Positions 1-5,050 of a DNA stretch of 6,133 nucleotides are shown here, piece by piece. Source of the DNA: CAYVAP01 sp964521065 (GTDB taxonomy: Bacteria > Bacteroidota > Bacteroidia > J057). The stretch is from assembly GCA_964521065.1 (NCBI GenBank), contig CAZFPQ010000365.1, forward strand, positions 1-6,133. The letters are read 5' to 3'. Both the position numbers and the translations under genes were made by a program. The stretch's first letter is position 1; every line of letters begins with the position of its first letter. The notes below the pieces were generated by a model. It had not been told where the DNA came from and ran no database searches. It saw only the letters and a list, made by a program, of their open reading frames with translations.

Positions 1-428
1 TGCTGAAGGAGAAATCGGTTCCATCCCTTTTTGCTCTTCGATTCTACCGTCCAGTAAAATCCTTCGTCTTCCGCTGGCCAAAAGGCTTGTCTCGCCAATC
101 CAGCAGGCATTTGTGCTTCAAATCCGATGGCTTCAGGGTGGATGTCACTTAGGTCGGCTAAAGTTCCCGTAGAATTTTTTCCATCAGAGGTAAAAGACCA
201 AAAACAGATCTCCTTTTTCTCGTTGAGTCCAATCAGTGTGCGGTCTAAGTAATCTTTCTTTGCCAACAACCATTTGGCGTCTAGTTGAATGTACTTTTTG
301 TCCAAGACGTACTGAAAATGGCGGTGACATTCGGGCTTTTGTGGGTCTTTGCTGCCAGGGTTGGTGATCCATTCTCCGATCAAGGGGGCAAATAGTCCCA
401 GTTTACCTCGTCCTTTTTTCCAGTTCAT
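1..428 (-). CDS. DUF1579-like hypothetical protein, 3' end cut off by the window edge
   Basis: An open frame runs from an ATG at 428 to position 1 without a stop, giving the first 142 residues; the C-terminus lies outside the window. There is no signal peptide, so the product is probably cytoplasmic. The N-terminal stretch GKLGLFAPLIGEW (residues 8-20) is the opening strand and Gly-x-Trp typical of DUF1579/lipocalin-like beta-barrels. Later parts are rich in aromatic residues: KYIQLDAKW (45-53), CFWSFTSDGKNSTGTLAD (75-92) and GFYWTVESKSKKGWNRF (123-139). I recall similar Bacteroidota hypothetical proteins beginning MNWKKGKGKLG, but no biochemical role is known to me. The same frame is open back to an ATG at 527. 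I prefer 428 because 429-527 is made of dispersed repeat and the 527 ATG sits inside a hairpin. No clear Shine-Dalgarno sequence precedes either start. The family call is moderate; the coding call is firm. Confidence 0.75.
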   Translation of the reverse strand, partial: MNWKKGRGKLGLFAPLIGEWITNPGSKDPQKPECHRHFQYVLDKKYIQLDAKWLLAKKDYLDRTLIGLNEKKEICFWSFTSDGKNSTGTLADLSDIHPEAIGFEAQMPAGLARQAFWPAEDEGFYWTVESKSKKGWNRFLLQ

Positions 429-452
429 GTCGATTGCGTTGGGTGAGTTGAT

Positions 453-639
453 GTGGATTCTTCGCTCATTGATGCAGTTAGCCAAGGAAGTTTTCCCCAG
501 GAGAGCGAACCTAAAGTGACCGATCATATTCTTCGCTGAAGCTCAATATGACACGTTGTGGTTGAGAACTTCGTGTGGTATAACATCTTTTCAACCTAAG
601 CCTACAAACCATTCTCAAAGCCCGTGAAGAATCTCACGG
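453..639. repeat. Cluster of degenerate dispersed repeat units (ATTCTTCGCT family)
   Basis: Four related units lie in the leader of the partial gene. On the + strand, GATTCTTCGCTCATTGATG begins at 456. TCATATT-CTTC-GCT-GAAG-CTC-AATATGA occupies 524-551 and forms a hairpin with a 7-bp outer and a 4-bp inner stem. A weaker unit, GTTGAGAACTTCGTGTGG, starts at 561. On the minus strand, GAGATTCTTCACGGGCTTTG and the following AGAATG occupy about 611-635. From memory, a dispersed Bacteroidota repeat reads roughly GATTCTTCGCTTCGCTCAG followed by AATGAC, and these units look like decayed copies in both orientations. No transposase is present. The relation to the phylum-wide repeat is my recollection; the hairpin and the shared core are seen directly. 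Confidence 0.55.
622..639. promoter_or_regulatory. Candidate Crp/Fnr-type operator, GTGA-N6-TCAC palindrome
   Basis: CCGTGAAGAATCTCACGG is a perfect 6-bp inverted repeat with a 6-bp spacer. Its inner part, GTGA-N6-TCAC, has the geometry of the E. coli CRP half-sites (TGTGA-N6-TCACA). It lies downstream of the Crp/Fnr regulator gene and about 195 bp upstream of the preferred start of the partial gene. It also overlaps a degenerate dispersed repeat unit, so the symmetry may be inherited from the repeat rather than selected as an operator. Regulation by the neighbouring protein is inference only. Confidence 0.3.
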
Positions 640-725
640 AAGCAATTTTCCTATACGCCCGCTAGGCAGAGACGAACTCATGGCCATACCCTCCTTGCCT
701 ATTACTGGCGCCAAGTTAAGCAATC

Positions 726-756
726 GCCCAAAAGGGCTACTTGGTCTAGACCAAGT
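726..756. terminator. Adjacent palindromes just past the regulator gene, possible transcript end
   Basis: Two inverted repeats lie next to each other 24-54 nt beyond the regulator's stop codon. ACTTGGTCTAGACCAAGT (739-756) is a perfect 18-bp palindrome. GCCC-AAAA-GGGC (726-737) is a 4-bp stem with a 4-nt loop. As RNA from the minus strand, the larger one comes first and the second reads GCCCTTTTGGGC. There is no run of T after either, so this is not a classical intrinsic terminator. The full symmetry of the 18-mer, with no loop, is equally consistent with a protein-binding site. Confidence 0.35.
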
Positions 757-779
757 CCAAGCTGAGTCGGGAAGGAGCT

Positions 780-1361
780 TTACTCGTAATACAACCCGTT
801 GTTAATGCAATGCTGATTGTAGAGTTTGCTGAAGTTGGTGGCATCTACGTTGATGTAGGAAGCAATGTATTTGTGGGGGACGAGGCCGAATAACTCAGAC
901 CGCTTTTGCATGATCCACTTGAATCTTTCGCCCATGCTGAGTAGCTCCATCTGCATGGCCTTATCCAGTAAGGCGCCAAGGATTCGTTCTAGCAACAGGC
1001 GATAGGCCCTTTCAACTGCGGCTGAGGCGTCGAATACCTGCTCCAAGTGCTCATAACTGATGCTTTCCACTTCGCAATCTTCGATGCATTGGATGCAGTA
1101 AGCGGAGGCTTCCTGGGAACTGAAAGACTTCAGGTCTACACAAAAGCGATTGTGGTAGGCAAAATCTAGGATCTTTTGCTTGCCCTCCTTTTCTGCGTAC
1201 AAATAAGCCACCCCTGATTTGACTAGGTAAAGCTCAGATTGAACGTCTCCATCAAAGAGAAGAAAATCCCCCTTGGCGTAGGTTTGAGATTTGATCAAGG
1301 ATCGAAAGAGCTTTCGGTCATTTGGAGGGATGGGATGGTATAGGCTCAGGAGTTCGACCAT
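780..1361 (-). CDS. Crp/Fnr family transcriptional regulator, probably not cAMP-responsive
   Basis: The 193-residue protein has a cyclic-nucleotide-binding beta-roll (about 25-110), a dimerisation helix (about 112-140) and a C-terminal helix-turn-helix (VPHKYIASYINVDATNFSKLYNQ, 161-183). This is the short form usual for Bacteroidota Crp/Fnr proteins, acting as a cytoplasmic DNA-binding dimer. Aligned with the E. coli CRP phosphate-binding cassette (QERSA), this protein reads QEASA at 83-87. The arginine that contacts the cAMP phosphate is therefore alanine, and the Gly-Glu before it is also lost. Sensing of cAMP is unlikely; the true signal is unknown. No cysteine cluster of the Fnr iron-sulfur type is seen at the N-terminus. 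The usual Ser-Arg of the recognition helix is Ser-Lys here. It starts 21 nt after the stop of the preceding gene, so it is probably co-transcribed with it. The family call is firm. Confidence 0.88.
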   Translation of the reverse strand: MVELLSLYHPIPPNDRKLFRSLIKSQTYAKGDFLLFDGDVQSELYLVKSGVAYLYAEKEGKQKILDFAYHNRFCVDLKSFSSQEASAYCIQCIEDCEVESISYEHLEQVFDASAAVERAYRLLLERILGALLDKAMQMELLSMGERFKWIMQKRSELFGLVPHKYIASYINVDATNFSKLYNQHCINNGLYYE

Positions 1362-1382
1362 ATCAATCGCTTTGACTGCGCT

Positions 1383-2072
1383 TTACTTCAGGTTTTTCAA
1401 GAGGTTTATCCGCTTACGCTCGGCCGGTATGATTTTCTCGAAGGGCTCCAGGTTTTTCCTCGTCTCTACTTGGTCAAACTCCCCCAAGTAGGTTAGGACA
1501 AAATTGTGCTCGACAAAGGTCCTTTGCCTCCGCCCGGTCATAGAAAAATCATGCTTCCCATCTATGCTCACCTCAATGGGTTTATCCAGCTTGAGCTCGG
1601 CTAGCTTGAAATTTTCCCTTTCCGGGATGCCCAACTTCCCATAATCCCAGGCCAACTCGACTTCAATCTTCTCTTCTTTGCGAAAGCGAAATATGTTCCA
1701 AGTAAATGCCCTGGAGCTTAGGTGACCACAAACCAAATGCTCTCTTCGAGAGAGGTATTCGTTGAACTGATGCGTGGCAAGGGCTTCCTCATGTTGACGC
1801 CCCTGTAAAGACTCGTAACGAAGGTAGTCTTCCTTGCTTTCAAGGTTGTAATCGATGGCCAGAATCAAATTTGACAAAGGCCGAATGGACTGACTGAACA
1901 GGTCTTCTCTGACCCAAATGGCATTCCCTTCCACTTTCACAGCATTTGCCCCAACAAACTCTTTCCACCTTACCGTCTCCTTTCGGTCTGCATAAGACTT
2001 GTGATCCTTATCGAAGTAATAGGAGTTGGCAAATACCTGAATGAGGTGAACGGGATTGGGGTTGACTTTCAT
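1383..2072 (-). CDS. Hypothetical protein of unknown function, 229 residues
   Basis: I do not recognise this protein. It has no signal peptide or membrane segment, is highly charged throughout, and ends in a basic tail (KKIIPAERKRINLLKNLK-like, last 20 residues). It is therefore probably cytoplasmic. The middle contains RREHLVCGHLSSRAFTWNIF (about 109-128) and an alternating charged/hydrophobic stretch, KIEVELAWDYGKLGIPE, suggesting mixed alpha/beta structure. The frame is open back to a TTG at 2150 that would overlap the upstream VOC gene. I chose the ATG at 2072 because it removes the overlap and is preceded, 10 nt upstream, by AAGGAA, an acceptable Shine-Dalgarno sequence. It lies 53 nt after the VOC gene and 21 nt before the regulator, so it is probably the middle gene of a three-gene unit. 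No function is proposed. It is judged to be a real gene from its length, its tight packing between neighbours and its uninterrupted frame. Confidence 0.72.
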   Translation of the reverse strand: MKVNPNPVHLIQVFANSYYFDKDHKSYADRKETVRWKEFVGANAVKVEGNAIWVREDLFSQSIRPLSNLILAIDYNLESKEDYLRYESLQGRQHEEALATHQFNEYLSRREHLVCGHLSSRAFTWNIFRFRKEEKIEVELAWDYGKLGIPERENFKLAELKLDKPIEVSIDGKHDFSMTGRRQRTFVEHNFVLTYLGEFDQVETRKNLEPFEKIIPAERKRINLLKNLK

Positions 2073-2125
2073 GTCAAGCTGGTTCCTTGAATGATCATTC
2101 GGTGGCAAAGGAGGATTTAAGCAAG

Positions 2126-2521
2126 TTACCCCACCTGCACCGGTGTGCAAATCTCAATCAAAAATCCATTGTTATCGCGAACATAGCCCACCTGCTGACC
2201 CCAGGGTTTGGTGGCCAGGGGCTCAAATTCTACTGCCCCTGCTTCCAAAGCTCGTTTAAAATCCACTTCAATGTTTTCTGTCACCAAGGCCAACTCTACG
2301 CCAAATGGCTCTTGGGAGGGCTGACTCGGCTTAAACCCTTGGCTGAAGTTTGACTGCCCCAGTTCCAATGAGGCAAAGGCTATGGTGGTCTCGCCTGATT
2401 CAAGTTCTCCATAGTCTTTTTCGGGCGTGATGAAGCGCCGAGCAAAGCCAAAGGCTTTTTCATAAAAGCTTAGGCTTGCTTCAACATCTGAAACGTAGAG
2501 GATGGTATAGCCGAATTTCAT
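2126..2521 (-). CDS. VOC superfamily protein (glyoxalase/bleomycin-resistance/dioxygenase fold)
   Basis: The 131-residue protein shows the paired beta-alpha-beta-beta-beta modules of the vicinal-oxygen-chelate superfamily. Module one begins GYTILYVSDVEASLSFYEKAFGF (4-26) and includes YGELESG (37-43). Module two begins VELALVTENIEVDFKRALEAGA (75-96) and ends KPWGQQVGYVRDNNGFLIEICTP (105-127). At the four positions where glyoxalase I carries His/Glu/His/Glu metal ligands, I place Tyr5, Glu39 or Glu41, Glu76 and Glu123. Both histidines are therefore replaced, as in many non-glyoxalase members. Lactoylglutathione lyase activity is unlikely, and the substrate cannot be named. Family members act as lyases, dioxygenases or drug-binding proteins in the cytosol. 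It begins with ATG, with no strong ribosome-binding sequence, and heads a probable unit with the next two genes. Confidence concerns the fold only. Confidence 0.88.
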   Translation of the reverse strand: MKFGYTILYVSDVEASLSFYEKAFGFARRFITPEKDYGELESGETTIAFASLELGQSNFSQGFKPSQPSQEPFGVELALVTENIEVDFKRALEAGAVEFEPLATKPWGQQVGYVRDNNGFLIEICTPVQVG

Positions 2522-2542
2522 GAGGGATGGTTAAGGTTAGAC

Positions 2543-2562
2543 AGCTGCGGCGAAAAGCAGCT
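2543..2562. terminator. Short hairpin between lipoprotein and VOC genes, weak terminator candidate
   Basis: AGCTGC and GCAGCT form a perfect 6-bp stem around an 8-nt loop (ggcgaaaa on the + strand) within the 80-bp spacer. No T-run follows on the minus strand. It might attenuate or end the lipoprotein transcript, or be chance. If it terminates, the VOC gene would need its own promoter; none with a good Bacteroidota -7 box (TAnnTTTG) is visible in the spacer. Confidence 0.25.
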
Positions 2563-2601
2563 ACTGCGAACAATATACTCACCCCTTCATCGGCACCCAT
2601 T

Positions 2602-3414
2602 CTATTTCTGAAAATCGCTTGGGCTCAAGCCGTTGTTAAACTGGATGTCGGACCAGTTGACCGTGATCCAGGCATTTTCATCTACTTCAGCATCCCAGGT
2701 TGACCTTTTGTATTGGCGCTGAGTGGGGATCAATAGCCCCTCCACAGACTCATATTTCACCTTCATCAATAGGGGAGTCTCCATCACCCCAAAGTCGGCC
2801 ACGGTGAAAAGAAACTGGTCGACGAGTTGGGTCTCTTGATTGATGTACAACTGATAGATATCGGTGGGTTTTCCCCCTTGGTCATCAAAGCTCACTTTCA
2901 CGATCTCGTAGCCTTGCCCTTCCATTTCCTCTTTCCCGAGGTATTCATAATTCAAGCCAGGGTCCAAGAGCTTGGGCAGCATGGCAAACCAATAAAAATT
3001 GGTGGGGCGATTGAAGGCCACTTGCTTCAGCTGTGTGGAGTCATCGATGAGCTGTCCATCGTGCTTGAGCCAATACGCTTCCCCGTCGTAGCCCTGCTCG
3101 ATGGGTCCTGCTAAATCGGGGAGGGTCCGCTGATGTGTTTCGTATCGCCCATAAGAGAGCTCACCATCGAAGAGGTATTTCTCAGTCGACACATCGGTGA
3201 CACCAGTGGGCAGGGTATAGGTGTAGGTATAGATCACATCCTTTTTGGTTCGCCACGCGGCGTAGTCTCCAACTTTTGGTACCATTTGGTAGACCAGTTC
3301 ATGCCCCTGGTTTTGGAAAATTGGACGCTCTTTTTGTGAGGTTTCAGTATTAGTGGGAGAGCTACAAGCAAATAGGAAGCCCCAGGCCACCACAAGTGAT
3401 AGGTATTTTTCCAT
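2602..3414 (-). CDS. Putative lipoprotein, DUF6503-like
   Basis: The predicted 270-residue protein opens with Met-Glu-Lys, a hydrophobic stretch and the lipobox LFAC. Cys17 would be lipidated and the mature chain would start CSSPTNTE. It should be exported and anchored to a membrane, most likely facing the periplasm. The body is a beta-rich domain with EQGYDGEAYWLKHDG (106-120), NFYWFAMLPKLLDPGLNYEYLG (139-160), YEIVKVSF (169-176) and TDIYQLYINQETQLVDQFLFTV (184-205). This order matches what I recall of the DUF6503 family of Bacteroidota; the fold resembles LolA/LppX-type lipid-binding half-barrels. No enzymatic role is known. A longer form starting with TTG at 3441 would bury the signal peptide start, so the ATG at 3414 is used. 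The upstream region is interrupted by the assembly gap, so its promoter cannot be judged. The lipoprotein call is strong; the family name is moderate. Confidence 0.8.
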   Translation of the reverse strand: MEKYLSLVVAWGFLFACSSPTNTETSQKERPIFQNQGHELVYQMVPKVGDYAAWRTKKDVIYTYTYTLPTGVTDVSTEKYLFDGELSYGRYETHQRTLPDLAGPIEQGYDGEAYWLKHDGQLIDDSTQLKQVAFNRPTNFYWFAMLPKLLDPGLNYEYLGKEEMEGQGYEIVKVSFDDQGGKPTDIYQLYINQETQLVDQFLFTVADFGVMETPLLMKVKYESVEGLLIPTQRQYKRSTWDAEVDENAWITVNWSDIQFNNGLSPSDFQK

Positions 3415-3498
3415 GTGGGTGTAAGTGAGAAACAGGCGCAAGATGCCCTTACTTTTTCAGTGCCAGTGTCGGGCACAGGACGCAGGCGGAGGAAGGGG

Positions 3499-3650
3499 CG
3501 GGGTACGGAGNNNNNNNNNNNNNNNNNNNNNNNNNNNNNNNNNNNNNNNNNNNNNNNNNNNNNNNNNNNNNNNNNNNNNNNNNNNNNNNNNNNNNNNNNN
3601 NNNNNNNNNNGGTACGGAGAATTGCAGCAATTCTACATACCCCTTACCCC
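3499..3650. repeat. Probable inverted third copy of the 105-bp repeat core, split by the gap
   Basis: The base run CGGGGTACGG left of the gap (3499-3508) and CTACATACCCC right of it (3633-3643) are exact matches, in inverted orientation, to the two ends of the core of the repeat at 4684-4741. Between them on the right side is AGAATTGCAGCAATTCT (3618-3634), a perfect palindrome with 8-bp arms and one central base. The outer arms seen in the other two copies (ATAAGAAAAACGG type) are not recognisable here, so this may be a solo or diverged core. Both flanks are seen directly; assignment to the family is inferred from the shared 10-mer and 11-mer. Confidence 0.5.
3511..3610. other. Assembly gap, 100 N placeholder
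   Basis: Exactly 100 consecutive N. A round number suggests a scaffolding placeholder of unknown real size. The nine bases GGTACGGAG occur immediately before and at the start of the sequence after the gap, which points to a repeat-induced break or an unmerged contig overlap. Translations that run through it are meaningless. Confidence 0.97.
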
Positions 3651-3670
3651 ATTCAACCCATCCTACCTTC

Positions 3671-4639
3671 TTACTCCGTCGCTGGCTGAATGATCTCTCG
3701 AATAGTGGCCCACCCACTGGGGCTGTCTTCATATCGGACGTAGGTGACCATGGTCCGCCCCCTAAACACAAAGGGGGAACCTTCTCCCTTAGGGGTGCCT
3801 TGAATGGAAAATTTGGTCTGTTCAATGGCCACATCGCCCTGGATGTAGATGCTTTCCACCTCGTTTTTAACAAACGCTAAAGAGTAATGGTCCAAGGTCC
3901 CAGCAATTCCTTCCATCACTTCTTCGCGTCCCTGTTTTACATCGGTGTAGCCCAGGGCCTTGTTGACCTCAGGATGATGTAGGGCACGTATCTGGGCTAA
4001 GTCTCCTTTGGCAAAGGCATCACGGATCATTTGGCCATGGGTGAGGATCTCTTCGCGGATGATTGCTTGTTCAGCACTCCCGATCCGCACAAAAGTACCC
4101 TCGTAGAACAGCCCCGTAGCTTCGCCGTCAGCAGCGTACTGCACCGACTTCATGTGGTAAGCATCTTTGCTGAGCCACTGATAGGTGTAAATCCGATAGG
4201 TCCCAGCGGGCTCCCCTTCGAATTCCAACTTTAGGCGCAGGTCGCCTTGCTCGCTCACGGTGCCACTGCCCTTGCCAGCGCGGATGCTGCCAAAGCTTGA
4301 GAGGTGGCCGACTTCCCCTGTATTAGGGTTGTAGGACCAGAAGATATGGCCATTCGGTTCAGGGCCATCGATGATGGAGAGCAGGCTGTTGTCGGTATTG
4401 ATGGCTCTGGATACGGTATGGTGGCCAGGGATTTTGATGGTCTCCGTTTCACCGCCCCAGTTTTGGGTCCAGTTGTCCCCTTTGAGCGTCCATTCACCCA
4501 CAAACTTGGCAAAAGGATTCTGGGAAAGTTCAGCTGGATTTCGTCCATTGAGTTCGAACTGGATGTTTTCAGTCTGGGCCTGAATGACGGTCAGGGAGAA
4601 TAAGCAGACCAAGAACAGGGCGAGCTGAGTTTTGATCAT
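3671..4639 (-). CDS. Secreted two-domain protein: DUF1579/lipocalin-like plus NTF2/SnoaL-like
   Basis: The 322-residue protein has a clear Sec signal peptide (MIKTQLALFLVCLFSLTVIQAQ, 1-22, cleavage probably after AQA or QAQ), so it is exported. Residues about 41-186 (NPFAKFVGEWTLKGD, then HIFWSYNPNTGEVGHLSSFGS and GTYRIYTYQWLSKDAYHMKS) look like a DUF1579/lipocalin-like barrel. Residues about 190-322 (IIREEILTHGQMIRDAFAKGDLAQIRALHHPEV, then GREEVMEGI and RGRTMVTYVRYEDSPSGWATIREIIQPATE) match the SnoaL/DUF4440 NTF2-fold pattern of helix, cone and final sheet strands. NTF2-like domains bind small ligands or act as isomerases; the specific role is unknown. The longest frame begins at a TTG at 4756, but the extra 39 codons translate a dispersed repeat. 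The ATG at 4639, directly before the signal peptide, is therefore preferred. It lies in a separate unit from the bestrophin gene, 411 bp away. Confidence 0.82.
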   Translation of the reverse strand: MIKTQLALFLVCLFSLTVIQAQTENIQFELNGRNPAELSQNPFAKFVGEWTLKGDNWTQNWGGETETIKIPGHHTVSRAINTDNSLLSIIDGPEPNGHIFWSYNPNTGEVGHLSSFGSIRAGKGSGTVSEQGDLRLKLEFEGEPAGTYRIYTYQWLSKDAYHMKSVQYAADGEATGLFYEGTFVRIGSAEQAIIREEILTHGQMIRDAFAKGDLAQIRALHHPEVNKALGYTDVKQGREEVMEGIAGTLDHYSLAFVKNEVESIYIQGDVAIEQTKFSIQGTPKGEGSPFVFRGRTMVTYVRYEDSPSGWATIREIIQPATE

Positions 4640-4658
4640 AAGACTTTGGCAAGTAGAT

Positions 4659-4763
4659 ATAAGAAAAACGGTAATCAGGGAACGGGGTATGTAGTGGCAA
4701 TTATTCATTCTTATAACCATAGCTCCGTAGACCGTACCCCGAATTCTTCCGACCAAGTGCTTA
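4659..4763. repeat. 105-bp palindromic repeat, copy A
   Basis: It begins ATAAGAAAAACGGTAA (4659-4674), identical to copy B, and ends CAAGTGCTTA. By hand it aligns with copy B without gaps at about 78 of 105 positions. The core is bounded by CGGGGTA (4683-4689) and TACCCCG (4735-4741), a 7-bp inverted repeat. It occupies the leader of the secreted-protein gene, ending 20 nt before its ATG, so it would be transcribed as part of the 5' untranslated RNA if the promoter lies further upstream. Short length, palindromic ends and lack of coding suggest a REP- or MITE-like element. Confidence 0.75.
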
Positions 4764-4861
4764 GGTTCCTTGCCTTAAATAAACCATGGCACATTTGCTT
4801 TCCATGGGCCTAGCCCATTTTCCCAACTTTTACCTATTGGGAGATGCTGAGATATCGAGCG

Positions 4862-4981
4862 TTAAGTAAGCGGACATAAGAAAAACGGTAAGCGAGGTAC
4901 GGGGTATGTTGCTGTATTCATTCATCCTTATATCCATAGCCCGTACCGCCATACCCCGATTTCTTTTGTTCAAGCACTTAA
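4862..4981. repeat. 105-bp palindromic repeat, copy B, with imperfect terminal inverted repeats
   Basis: The part aligned with copy A is 4876-4980, exactly 217 bp downstream in coordinate. Slightly wider limits give imperfect terminal inverted repeats: TTAAGTAAGCGGACATAAGA on the left against TTAAGTGCTTGAACAAAAGA read inward from the right. Inside, CGGGGTATG (4900-4908) pairs with CATACCCCG (4950-4958), a perfect 9-bp inverted repeat. GGTACGGG (4896-4903) pairs with CCCGTACC (4940-4947), a perfect 8-bp inverted repeat. The two stems share bases, so only one can form at a time. No transposase is encoded. Consistent with a miniature inverted-repeat element or REP-like unit mobilised in trans. 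Confidence 0.72.
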
Positions 4982-5050
4982 GATATTGAGATGATCTTTT
5001 TCATAAAAAACTACTCCCATCCCATTGTTGCCATCTATTCAGCATGCTAG

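Larger units (their letters stand above)
4640..5050. other. 411-bp non-coding region between bestrophin and secreted-protein genes
   Basis: No credible gene is present on either strand. The region is dominated by two 105-bp repeats (separate entries) and a 112-bp spacer. In the spacer, ATGGGC-CTA-GCCCAT (4804-4818) forms a 6-bp hairpin followed by TTTT on the + strand; no + strand gene uses it. At 4996-5010 a TTTTT-cat-AAAAA inverted repeat lies about 40 nt past the bestrophin stop codon and might help end its transcript. I found no convincing Bacteroidota promoter (TTTG with TAnnTTTG) ahead of the secreted-protein gene, although one should exist here if it is transcribed separately. Confidence 0.6.

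Noticed and set aside
429..527. Upstream ATG at 527 extending the partial gene by 33 codons
   Set aside because: The added segment is made of dispersed repeat, its ATG lies inside a hairpin, and the family-like N-terminus begins at 428.
2073..2150. TTG start at 2150 for the unknown 229-residue protein
   Set aside because: It would overlap the VOC gene by 25 nt and uses a rare start; the ATG at 2072 has an AAGGAA sequence at suitable distance.
2827..3114. + strand open frame of about 95 codons
   Set aside because: Antisense to the DUF6503-like lipoprotein with no family features.
3425..3880. + strand open frames spanning the N run
   Set aside because: They run through unknown bases and lie antisense to a well-supported gene; their continuity is an artefact of the gap.
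4304..4603. + strand open frame of about 99 codons
   Set aside because: It is fully antisense to the secreted two-domain protein and has no recognisable domain; a shadow frame.
4640..4756. TTG start at 4756 for the secreted protein
   Set aside because: The extension translates repeat copy A and would place the signal peptide 39 residues inside the chain.
4659..4980. Possible CRISPR array
   Set aside because: Only two diverged copies, each 105 bp, far longer than CRISPR repeats, and no cas gene nearby.
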